Assembly: GCF_022539505.1 (NCBI RefSeq)
Contig: NC_061510.1
Span: 266,733,687-266,797,686 of the forward strand
Source of the DNA: Lolium rigidum
Taxonomy: Eukaryota > Streptophyta > Magnoliopsida > Poales > Poaceae
Length of the DNA: 64,000 nucleotides
Direction of reading: 5' to 3'
In this document: positions 49,765 to 60,265 of the stretch, in pieces
How positions within the stretch are numbered: the stretch's first letter is position 1
Layout: each line of letters begins with the position of its first letter
Made by a program: the position numbers and the translations under genes
Notes under the pieces: model-generated
The model's database searches: none
What the model was told of the DNA's origin: nothing
Seen by the model: the letters and a program-made list of their open reading frames with translations, nothing else

Positions 49765-50946
49765 AATGGCCAACCCTGAAAATACTAAGTTGTGTGACTT
49801 CACTAGCACAAATAATAATGATTTCTTATGCACACCTATTGCTCCACCTGCTACTACAGCGGAATTCTTTGAAATTAAACCTCGCTTTACTTAATCTTGT
49901 CATGAGAGAGCAATTTTCTGGTGTTAGTTCCGATGATGCTTGCTGCCCATCTCAATAATTTTGTTGAACTATGTGAAATGCAAAAGTATAAAGATGTAGA
50001 TGGTGACATTATAAAATTAAAATTGTTTCCTTTCTCATTAAGAGGAAAAGCTAAAGATTGGTTGCTATCTCTCGCCTAAGAATAGTATTGATTCCTGGAC
50101 TAAATGCAAGGATGCTTTTATTGGTAGATATTATCCCCCTGCTAAAATTATATCTTTGAGGAGTAGCATAATGAATTTTAAACAATTGGATAATGAACAT
50201 GTTGCTCAAGCTTGGGAAAGAATGAAATCTCCGGTTAAAAATTGCCCAACCCATGGATCGACTACTTGGATGATCATCCAAACCTTCTATGCAGGACTAA
50301 ATTTTTCTTCGCGGAATTTATTGGATTCAGCTGCTGGAGGTACCTTTATGTCCATCACTCTTGGTGAAGCAACAAAGCTTCTTGATAATATGATGGTTAA
50401 TTACTCTGAATGGCACACGGAAAGAGCTTCACAAGGTAAGAAGGTAAATTCGTTGAGGAATCCTCTTCCTTGAATGATAAAGTTGATGCTATTATGTCTA
50501 TGCTTGCGAATGATAGGACTAATGTTGATCCTAATAATGTTCCATTAGTTTCATTGGTTGCCCAAGAAGAACATGTTGATGTAAACTTCATTAAAAATAA
50601 TAATTTCAACAACAATGCTTATCGGAACAATTCTAGTAATAACTATAGGCCATATCCTTATAATAATGGTAACGGTTATGCTAATTCTTATGGGAATTCT
50701 TACAACAATAATAGGAATACACCCCCTGGACTTGAGGCCATGCTTAAAGAATTTATTAGTACACAAACTGCCTTTAACAAATCTGTTGAGGAAAAGCTCA
50801 ATAAAATTGATATTCTTGTTTCTAGAGTTGATAGTCTTGCCTCTGATGTTGATCTTTTGAAATCGAAAGTTATGCCTAATAGGGATATTGAAAATAAAAT
50901 TGTTACTACAGCAAATGCCATCCAAGTTAGAATTAATGAGAATATA
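49765..50946 (+). pseudogene. Truncated, frameshifted second gag copy
   Basis: Near-identical to 43211-44393 but with added bases near 49879 (CCTCGCTT versus CCTGCTT), 49930 (TTCCGATG versus TTCGATG) and 50071, and a missing base near 50450. The frame is therefore open only in pieces. It ends abruptly at ATATAAGA, where it joins LTR sequence. Confidence 0.9.
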
Positions 50947-51334
50947 AGACACCTCTAGTGAACTGTGGACCCCGGTCCATTCTTTAATACTGAAATACAA
51001 ATCTGCTGCAATACTTGTTTTTACTGTTTTCTCTGCAAACAATCATCTTCCACACAATACGGTTAATCCTTTGTTACAGCAAGCCGGTGAGATTGACAAC
51101 CTCACCTGTTTCGTTGGGGCAAAGTACTTTGGTTGTGTTGTGCGGGTTCCACGTTGGCGCCGGAATCTCCGGTGTTGCGCCGCACTACATCCCGCCGCCA
51201 TCAACCTTCAACGTGCTTCTTGGCTCCTCCTGGTTCGATAAACCTTGGTTTCTTTCTGAGGGAAAACTTGCTGCTGTGCGCATCATACCTTCCTCTTGGG
51301 GTTGCCCAACGAACGTGTGAAATACACGCCATCA
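50947..51334 (+). repeat. LTR3 fragment (3' 388 bp of an LTR)
   Basis: Corresponds to about 42571-42958 of LTR1 and ends at CACGCCATCA followed by the CAAAC duplication. The 5' three quarters were deleted together with the rest of the internal region. Confidence 0.93.
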
Positions 51335-51904
51335 CAAACCACCATGGATTGGGGCATGATTTGGCACCCTTGTGCACATTGTGATATCACACCTTGGTTG
51401 CGATGGGTTTTCCGATTTTGGAGTTGGTGGCATGGTGGCCCCATGGTAGAGATGTGTCGAAAGAGGGGTTTTCGGTGGAAAAGAAGGGGGGAATGGCCAA
51501 AAATTGACCAAACCACCATGGATTGGGGCATGATTTGGCACCCTTGTGCACATTGTGATATCACACCTTGGTTGCTATGGGTTTTCCTATTTTGTAGTTG
51601 GTGGCATGGTGGCCCCATGGTGGAGATGTGTCGAAAGAGGGTTTTTCGGTGGAAAAGAGGGGGGAATGCCAAAAATTGAGCAAACCACCATGGATTGGGG
51701 CATGATTTGGAACCCTTGTGCACATTGTGATATCACACCTTGGTTGCTATGGGTTTTCCTATTTTGGAGTTGGTGGCATGGTGGCCCCATGGTAGAGATG
51801 TGTCGAAAGAGGGGTTTTCGGTGGAAAAGAGGGGGGGGGATGCCAAAAATTGACCAAACCACCATGGATTGGGGCATGATTTGGCACCCTTGTGCACATT
51901 GTGA
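51335..51904. repeat. Tandem satellite array, right part
   Basis: ACCATGGATTGG landmarks at 51341, 51515, 51687 and 51861 (172-174 bp spacing). Unit sequence is the same as the left part. Ends within a unit at about 51904 (CACATTGTGA). Confidence 0.95.
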
Positions 51905-53150
51905 ACTATTGTTTGCACAAAATCTAATAACTGCATCAAAAAAAATTAAATTTTGTATGAATCAAAATAATTGTTACTTTGATCATACATGATAATTCTA
52001 AGATTACAGAAATAGATGTAATGTGCATGTCGTAAAATTTGGAAATTATAATTTCAAAAAAAAAGTTTGAAATATGAAACTTTGCATTTTGATAAATGTT
52101 TACAAATATGGGACGTTATTTGTGTAATTATGTGTTGGGACAACTTAATGGGCTTTCGGCCCATTTAATGTTTAACCCATGCCTTGACTGCCACATTACG
52201 TGCGATAAGGGCGGCGTGATCGGTTAGATATTGTGCAGGTCATGGACTCGTTGACCTAAGTCCGAACCTCCATCTTCGCACGTCCGCCGCCCCCGACCTG
52301 AACCACCGTCCGCCGCCCCCGAGCTGCACCACCGTCCGCCACCCTAAACAGCACCCACCGTCAGACGCACACCTCTGCCGCGACCACCGTCGTCTAAGGC
52401 TCGACAGCCAGAGCTCTCCCACAGCCACCATCGGTCTCGATCTGCCGCAGCCATCGTCGTCTCTGCGGCGGCCACCGATGTCTCTACCACGACAAGCAGA
52501 GGTATGCTGGAGCCACCGTCATGTCCACCGTCATGTTTGCCGCCACCATAATCTCTGTCACGGTAGCCTCCTCCTCCGTAAACCCTAATTTGGTTAGCAC
52601 ATGCGCTAGAGAAACATAAGCACATGCGGTAGTGGCCAGGCGCTATGAAATAATTCCCGGCTGATTAGCAGTTACCCGAGCAAATCGTGGCGTCGTGTCT
52701 TGCATCGACGCAAAAGCATGCGGCGGGCTCTTGTCGTTTCTTTCCCATATGCACAGCAGCAGGCATAGACAGTTTAGCCTCTATGATTAGCGTCTGCCGT
52801 TGTATAGGTGACGCTTAGATTGTTTTCTTATTTTGTAATGTTTATTTTTTCTCTATAAGCATCCAGTTAAGCGTCTAGCATTGTAGTTGCCCTTATGACA
52901 TGAACTACGAAGTCATTAGCACATGCTTAGTGAGCACATGCCCGAGCTGATTGTAATTAAGATTAATGTGCCCAATCTGAAATACTATGTGCTTACACTT
53001 TATATGATTTACCACGTCGGTGTTCACGGAAGCTGTAGTATTATTACAAGTTAAATTGTTTTCTTTCTTTGTATGTATTCTCTGCTTTACAATAATGAAA
53101 CCTTGATGTATGTTGTATTATTTCATGTAAATCAAAATTGGTATACCAGG
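51905..53150. other. Region between satellite and Ulp1-like pseudogene
   Basis: AT-rich to 52130. At 52250-52580 there is a GC-rich segment with repeated CCACCGTC(C/G)-type units (degenerate, possibly an old 5' exon or UTR). AT-rich DNA follows. No ORF with recognisable domains. Confidence 0.4.
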
Positions 53151-54869
53151 ATGGAAGAGCCGGATGGGGAGATTTTCTGTGACATTATAAGGTGGTGTAA
53201 ACTCGTAGCAGCTATGATCGACGAGCAAAGAGAAAAATTACGCACTTGTGCTGTTGGCCGATGCATGCTCCAAATTCCATCCAGAAAGGTGCGGCCACTA
53301 TTGGTGAAATACATGATGCAGGTTTATGACGCGGAAAATGGTAGGTTCATCATTCAACCAAGGGTGGGTGAAATATCGGCAACGAATGAGGATGTGGAAT
53401 GCTTGCTAGGATTAGAAGATGAAGGCTTGTTTTCTGCTGATATATTGGAAGAGGAAGGTGAAGAATGGAGAAGTAACATACCAACTAGATTTCTTAGTAA
53501 AAAAACTGGCAACTTAGTGATTAAAGATATGATTGAACAAATCATTACTTCAAAAGCAGCTGATGACGACCTTCTGCGAAGGGCGGTCTTAATTCTTATA
53601 GGCACTGTTCTGGCTCCTACTTCTAACTATACTGTTCATAAGCCATTCTATGCACTTGTGGAGACAATGTACAAGTTGCACAACATGAATTGCAACCAAT
53701 TCACGCTTTCATATGTCATGGACCAGATCAGTACTTGCCGGAGAGGAATATATGTTAGGCAGTGGCCGAAAGGAAATGTCGCAATTTTAGAGGTACATGT
53801 CATTAATTCATTTGATTTGGGTTTAGTGCGAATATACTAATTTTGCATTCTATTATTTCATGTAGTACTTGTATTGGGAGAAAGTGCAGCCTCTTGATGA
53901 GATAGCACTAGTTGCTCGCATATCTTCACGCCCACTTATGATCAACTGGACAGAAGCTGCAGCAGGCTTGAGAGAAAACTATGATCAAGATAATGGCCGG
54001 GGAAAAGGTATCCTTAAGGTAATCATAGCTAACCGGCCAGCATATATATTATAGTAGATTTTTGTTGAACTATATACTTCGAATATCTTACTGACATATT
54101 AAAATTGTGTAATTCTTTAGATTGAAGATATCATAACAGAGGAATATAGGCGATCATATGGGAAGCAAACAGAGGCAAACAACAAAACTGCTGCGGACAT
54201 TAAAAAACCTTCTAATGGAAGGAGCAATGGAAGGAGCAATGGAAAGATCAATGGAAGGAGCAATGGGAAGGCAAGTACCTCGAAGAAACCCGGCCCCTCC
54301 TGGGAAATTACGATGGAAATCAACATGAAGCGGATGATGCAGGAATCGAAGAGGGAGATAATGGAAGAACTACCACCAAGATGCGCGAAGGTGACTTGGC
54401 GGAATTATATTTCAAGTACATAGTTCAACATGTATGAAATTACTATTGAGATGCTCAAATTTGTTTTTGATTGCAGGATGTTGTCAAAATGTTAAATAAA
54501 TCAGGTGTGAGGTACAGGGCAATGAGGGAACAATTTTCAGATAAGGACTTGTATGAAGAAGGATGTGCCTCATATCTCAATGGAGCAGCCGAAGGAAAAG
54601 AATTTGTATATGACAAAAAAAGCGACACACGTAGTGTGTCCGTACCTCTAGAAGATTTTCACAAGGTTAGTTCGAATTTAATTGACAGAGCCTTGTACAT
54701 TAAAATACACGTGATCGCATTGTTCATGTGCTGTTTCGTTTCTATCGGTGTCCGACGAGGCCCATAATGATGCGGATTACGTCACACCTGCAAGGAAAAA
54801 GTGTGGCGACTTCATGGGTGATGGCACGCCCGATAATCCTTGGGAATTTAATGAAGCTACGAAGGATGC
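53151..54869 (+). pseudogene. Ulp1-like (peptidase C48) gene, 5' half
   Basis: Exons fit 53151-53792, 53866-54018, 54121-54390, 54477-54665 and 54760-54869, all in compatible phase. Exon 1 begins MEEPDGEIFCDIIRWCKLVA and contains FIIQPRVGEISATNEDVECL then LGLEDEG, resembling the plant-mobile-domain-like N-terminal block found with Ulp1 domains in grass transposon-associated proteins. Exon 3 holds tandem S-N-G-R/K repeats. The fifth exon is cut by the LTR element after ACGAAGGATGC and resumes at 62144. Related genes are often carried by Mutator-like elements (Kaonashi type); no TIR is identified here. Confidence 0.7.
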
Positions 54870-56745
54870 TGATACGTCTCAAACGTATCTATAATTTCTT
54901 ATGTTACATGCTACTTTTATGATGATACTCACATGTTTTATACACATTATATGTCATTATTATGCGTTTTCCGGAACTAACCTATTCACGAGATGCCGAA
55001 GTGTCAGTTCCTGTTTTCTGCTGTTTTTGGTTTCAGAAATCCTAGTAAGGAAATATTCTCGGAATTGGACGAAATCAACGCCCAACATCTTATAATTCCA
55101 CGAAGCTTCCAGAACACCGGAGAGGGGCCAGAAGAGAGCCCTGGGGGGCCCACACAGGTGGCCGGCGCGGCCCAAGGGGTGGCGCCCCCCTATTGTGTGG
55201 CTGCCCCGTAACCCTTCCGACTCCGCCTCTTCGCCTATTTAAAGCTCCCTGACCTAAATCTTCGATACGGAAAAGCCACGGTACGAGAAACCTTCCAGAG
55301 CCGCCGCCATCGCGAAGCCAAGATCCGGGGAACAGGAGTCTCTCGTTCCGGCACCCTCGCCGGGACGGGAAGTGCCCCCGGAAGGCATCTCCATCAACAC
55401 CACCGCCATCTCCATCAACGCTGTTGTCTCCCATGAGGAGGGAGTAGTTCTCCCCTGAGGCTAAGGGCTGTACCGGTAGCTATGTGGTTAATCTCTCTCT
55501 CCATGTACTTCAATACAATGATCTCATGAGCTGCCTTACATGATTGAGATCCATATGATGAGCTTTGTAATCTAGATGTCGTTATGCTATTTAAGTGGAT
55601 TTTACTTATGTGATCTCCGGAGACTCCTTGTCCCACGTGTGTAAAGGTGACAGTGTGTGCACCGTGTGGGTCTCTTAGGCTATATTTCACAGAATACTTA
55701 TTCACTGAGTTATGATTTGATTTGGATGTCTCTATGAAATTGTGGTGTGTTAGTACCTCCTATGAATGCTCACAGTGACAGCGTGGGGTGTTTATTAGTA
55801 CTTGGGAATACATCTTTAAGGTTTGCCCACATGATGAATTAGTGTTAGTTATCTTGCCAAAGAGTAATTCAGAATCGCATAGTGAAGTGCTTATTTATAT
55901 TCCTTTATGATTGCAATGTGCTTTATATCACTATTAATCTATGTGCTACTCTAGTGATGTTATTAAAGTAGTCTATTCCTCCTCCATGATGTAATGGTGA
56001 CAAGTGTGTGCATCATGTAGTACTTGGCGTAGTTTATGATTGTGATCTCTTGTAGATTATGAAGTTAACTATTACTATGATAGTATTGATGTGATCTATT
56101 CCCCCTTTCATAGCTTGATGGTGACAGTGTGCATGCTATGTTAGTACTCGGTATAATTGCGTCGGTATATCATGCACTCTAAGGTTATTTAAATATGAAC
56201 ATCGAATGTTGTGGAGCTTGTTAACTCCGGCATTGAGGTGCTCTTGTAGCCCTACACAATTAGTGGTGTTCATCATCCAACAAGAGAGTGTAGAGTGGTT
56301 TTATTATGTGATCAATGTTGAGAGTGTCCACTAGTGAAAGTATGATCCCTAGGCCTTGTTTCCAAATACCGCAATCATCGCTTATTTATCGTTCTACCGC
56401 ATCTTTACTTCCTGCAATATTAGTACCATCAACCGCACGCCAGCAAGCTATTTTCTTGGCGCCGTTACTACTGCTCATATTCATTCATACCACTTGTATT
56501 TCACTATCTCTTCGCCGAACTAGTGCACCTATACATCTGACAAGTGTATTAGGTGTGTTGGGGACACGAGAGACTTCTTGTATCGTGATTGCAGGGTTGC
56601 TTGAGAGGGATATCTTTGAACTCTTCCTCCCTGAGTTCGATAAACCTTGGGTGATTCACTTAAGGGAAACTTGCTGCTGTTCTACAAACCTCTGCTCTTG
56701 GAGGCCCAACACTGTCTACAGGAAAAGGAGTGTGCGTAGACATCA
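54870..56745 (+). repeat. 5' LTR (1,876 bp)
   Basis: TGATACGTCTCAAACGTATC start, GTAGACATCA end. TATA-like CCTATTTAAAGC at about 55235. Confidence 0.95.
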
Positions 56746-56755
56746 AGCTATTTTC

Positions 56756-56773
56756 TGGCGCCGTTGCCGGGGA
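56756..56773 (+). promoter_or_regulatory. tRNA-Asp primer-binding site
   Basis: TGGCGCCGTTGCCGGGGA ten nt after the 5' LTR, identical to the sites in the three-LTR array. Confidence 0.93.
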
Positions 56774-56912
56774 GGTAAGGTAAAAGGTATTCACATCCTC
56801 CGACTACTAAGCTATTTCCTAGCATTGTTGCCGATGTGTGAGTGCTCGAAGCTATTTCCTTTAGATCCTGCAATTCCATCTTTTTGTTTCTTGTTTACAC
56901 TAGTTAGGCATA

Positions 56913-57605
56913 ATGGAAAACAATGAGCTTTTTATTCTATTTCCTAAGTTAAGACATGGATTGTTTGATGCGAAAATTAAAAAACCTATGGAACCTTATT
57001 TGCATGCTAGTAGCAATGATATTAGTATGAACGCTTCGAACACCATTGTTGCTAATGCTATGGAAAATTCTAAGCTTGGGGAAGCTGGTTTTGATGAGCA
57101 TGATATTTTTAGTCCCCCAAGCATTGAGGAGAAAATTTTCTTTGATGGTACTTTGCCTCCTATTTATGATGATTATAATGATAGTGGTCTTCTGGTGCCA
57201 CCTACTATGGAGGATAAATTTAATTATGATTACAATATGCCTCCTATATTTGATGATAACTACTTTGTTGAATTTGCTCCCACTACAATTAATAAGAATG
57301 ACTATGCTTATGTTGGGAGTAGTAATTATTTTATGCATGAGACTCATGAGAAGAATGCTTTATGTGATAGTTATATTGTTGAGTTTGTTCATGATACTAC
57401 TGGAAATTATTATGAGAGAGGAAAATATGGTTGTAGAAATTTTCATGTTACTAAAACACCTCTCTACATGCTGAAAATTTTGAAGTTACTTGTGTTTTAT
57501 CTTCCTATGCTTGTCACCTTGTTCTTCATGAATTTACTTGTGTACAAGACTCCTTTTCATAGGAAGTGGGTTAGGTTTAATTTTTTTTTTGAATTTGCTT
57601 CTTGA
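56913..57605 (+). CDS. 230-aa acidic ORF of the non-autonomous element, with a C-terminal hydrophobic segment
   Basis: Starts at ATG 56913 (MENNELFILFPKLRHGLFDA). Rich in Asp, Asn, Tyr and Phe with repeated patterns such as PPIYDDYNDSG and PPIFDDNYFVEF. Residues about 195-215 (LKILKLLVFYLPMLVTLFFM) form one strong predicted membrane segment followed by a basic KTPFHRKW. No gag, zinc-knuckle or enzyme motif is seen. Similar Athila-associated ORFs are frequent in grass repeats; function unknown. It occupies the place where the sibling element carries gag-protease. Confidence 0.6.
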   Translation: MENNELFILFPKLRHGLFDAKIKKPMEPYLHASSNDISMNASNTIVANAMENSKLGEAGFDEHDIFSPPSIEEKIFFDGTLPPIYDDYNDSGLLVPPTMEDKFNYDYNMPPIFDDNYFVEFAPTTINKNDYAYVGSSNYFMHETHEKNALCDSYIVEFVHDTTGNYYERGKYGCRNFHVTKTPLYMLKILKLLVFYLPMLVTLFFMNLLVYKTPFHRKWVRFNFFFEFAS

Positions 57606-60265
57606 TGCTCTCTTTTGCTTCAACTCTTATTTCTTGGGAGTGCATCATTAAAACTGCTGAGCCCATCTTAATGGCTATAAAGAAAGCACTTCTTGGGAGA
57701 TAACCCATGTTTTTATTTTACTACAGTACTTTTGTTTTATATTTGTGTATTGGAAGTTGTTACTACTGTAGCAACCTCTCCTTATCTTTATTTTATTGCA
57801 TTGTTGTGCCAAGTAAAGTCTTTGATAGTAAAGTCATACTAGATTTGGATTACTGCGCAGTAAACAGATTTCTTGCTGTCACAAATTTGGGTATGATTCT
57901 CCGTAGGTAACTCGAAAAATCTGATAATTTACGTGAGTGATCCTCGGATATGTACGCAACTTTCATTCAATTTGAACTTTTTCATCTGAGCAAGTATGGT
58001 GCCTCTAAAAAATTCATCTTTACGGACTGTTCTGTTTTGACAGATTCTACCTTTTATTTCGCATTGCCTCTTTTGCTATGTTGAATGGATTTATTTGTTC
58101 CATTAACTTTCGGTAGCTTTGTGCAATGTCCGAAGTGTTAAGAATGATTGTGTCACCTCTGAATATGTGAATTTTTGATTATGCACTAACCCTCTAATGA
58201 GTTTGTTTCGAGTTTGGTGTGGGAGGAAGTTTTCAAGGGTCAAGAGAGGAGGATGATACAATATGACCAAGAAGAGTGAAAAGTCTAAGCTTGGAGATGC
58301 CCCCGTGGTTCATCCCTGCATATTTCAAGAAGACTCAAGCATTTAAGCTTGGGGATGCCTTGGGCATCCCCTTCTTCATCGACAACTTATCAGGTCACCT
58401 CTAGTGAAACTATATTTTTATTCCGTCACATCTTATGTGCTTTACTTGGAGCGTCTGTGTGCTTTTATTTTCGTTTTGTTATTTTCATTCTCTGAATAAA
58501 TTCATGCTTGTGTGGGAGAGAGACACGCTCCGCTCGTTCATATGAACACATGTGTTCTTAGCTTTATTCTTAATGTTCATGGCGAAGGTTGAAACTGCTT
58601 CGTTAATTGTTATATGGTTGGAAACAGAAAATGCTGCATGTGGTAATTGGTATAATGTCTTGAATAATTTGATACTTGGCAATTGTTGTGCTCATATAGA
58701 TCATGTTTAAGCTCTTGCATCATGTACTTTGCACCTATTAATGAAGAACTACATAGAGCTTGTTAAAATTTGGTTTGCATGATTAGTTTCTCTAGAGTCT
58801 AGATATTTTCCGGTTAAGGTGTTTGAACAACAAGGAGACGATGTAAAGTCTTATAATGCTTGCAATATGTTCATATGTAAGTTTTTCCGTACCGTTTTAT
58901 ACTTGAGTTTGCTTCAAACAACCTTGCTAGCCTAGCCTTGCATTGAGAGGAATTCTTCTCGTGCATCCAAATCCTTGAGCCAATAACCATGCCATTTGTG
59001 TCCACCATACCTACCTACCACATGGTATTTCTCTGCCATTCCAAAGTAAATTACTTGAGTGCTACCTTTAAACTTCATTCCTTGTCTTTGCAATATATAG
59101 CTCATGGGAAAAATAGCCTTAAAAACTATTGTGGTGAAGAATATGTACTTATGTGTCTTATTTCTTAATAAGTTGCTTGTTGAGCGGTAACCATGTTTCT
59201 GGGGACGCCATCAACTTTTACTTTTGTTGAATATCATGTGAGTTGCTATGCATGTTCGTCTTGTCTGAAGTAAGGGAGATTTTCATGATAAATGGTTTGA
59301 GTATGCATATTGTTAGGGAAGAACATTGGGCCGCTAACTAAAGCCATGATCCATGGTGGAAGTTTCAGTTTGGACAATCAATCCTCAATCTCTTATGAGA
59401 ATATTAACTCGTTGTTGAATGCTTATGCATTAAAGAGGAGTCCATTATCCGTTGTCTATGTTGTCCCGGTATGGATGTCTAAGTTGAGAATAATCAAAAG
59501 CGAGAAATCCAATGCGAGCTTTCTCCTTAGACCTTTGTACAGGCGGCATAGAGGTACCCCTTTGTGACACTTGGTTGAAACATATGTTATGCAATGATAA
59601 TCCATGTTAATCCAAGCTAATTAGGACAAGGTGCGGGCACTATTGGTAATCTATGCATGAGGCTTGCAACTTATAGGATATCTTATACATAATGCATATG
59701 CTTTATTACTACCGTTGACAAAATTGTTTCTATGTTTTCAAAATGAAAAGCTCTAGCACAAAAATAGTAATCCATGCTTCCCTCTGCGAAGGGCCATTCT
59801 TCTACTTTATGTTGAGTCAGTTTACCTACTTCTTTCTATCTTAGAAGCAAACACTTGTGTCAACTGTGTGCATTGATTCTTACATGTTTACTTATTTCAC
59901 TTGTTATATTGCTTTATGTTGACAACTATCCATGAGATATATATGTTACAAGTTGAAAGCAATTGCTGAAACTTAATCTTCCTTTGTGTTGCTTCAATGC
60001 TTCTACTTTGAATCTATTGCTTTATGAGTAACTCTTATGCAAGTCTTATTTATGCTTGTCTTGAAAGTACTATTCATGGAAAGTCTCTCGTTATATGGTT
60101 CAGTTGTTTACTCGTTGTCTTTACCATTGCTTTTAATCACTTCATTCATCTCATATGCTCTGCAATAGTATGATCAAGATTATGTAAGTAGCATGTCACT
60201 TCAGAAATTATTCTTGTTATCGTTTACCTACTCGAGGGCGAGTAGGAACTAAGCTTGGGGATGCT
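57606..60265 (+). mobile_element. 3' non-coding internal region and PPT of the inserted element
   Basis: Homologous to 45329-47916. PPT-like motif variants lie at 58285 and 58343 and the true PPT at 60250. Hairpin GGGGATGCC-TTG-GGCATCCCC at about 58350. Confidence 0.85.

Larger units (their letters stand above)
41359..51334 (+). mobile_element. Three-LTR recombinant Athila-like non-autonomous retrotransposon array (9,976 bp)
   Basis: Order: LTR1 41359-42958, internal 42959-47916, LTR2 47917-49509, partial internal 49510-50946, partial LTR3 50947-51334. A single 5-bp duplication CAAAC (41354-41358 and 51335-51339) flanks the whole, showing that it entered as one element and was then rearranged. 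The second internal region is fused mid-gag to mid-LTR at about 50946. No reverse transcriptase, RNase H or integrase is present in either internal region. Confidence 0.93.

Noticed and set aside
52250..52580. CCACCGTC-rich segment as a short coding exon
   Set aside because: Frames on both strands are Arg/Pro/Gly-rich repeats without a start, splice signals or domain that connect to the Ulp1-like exons.
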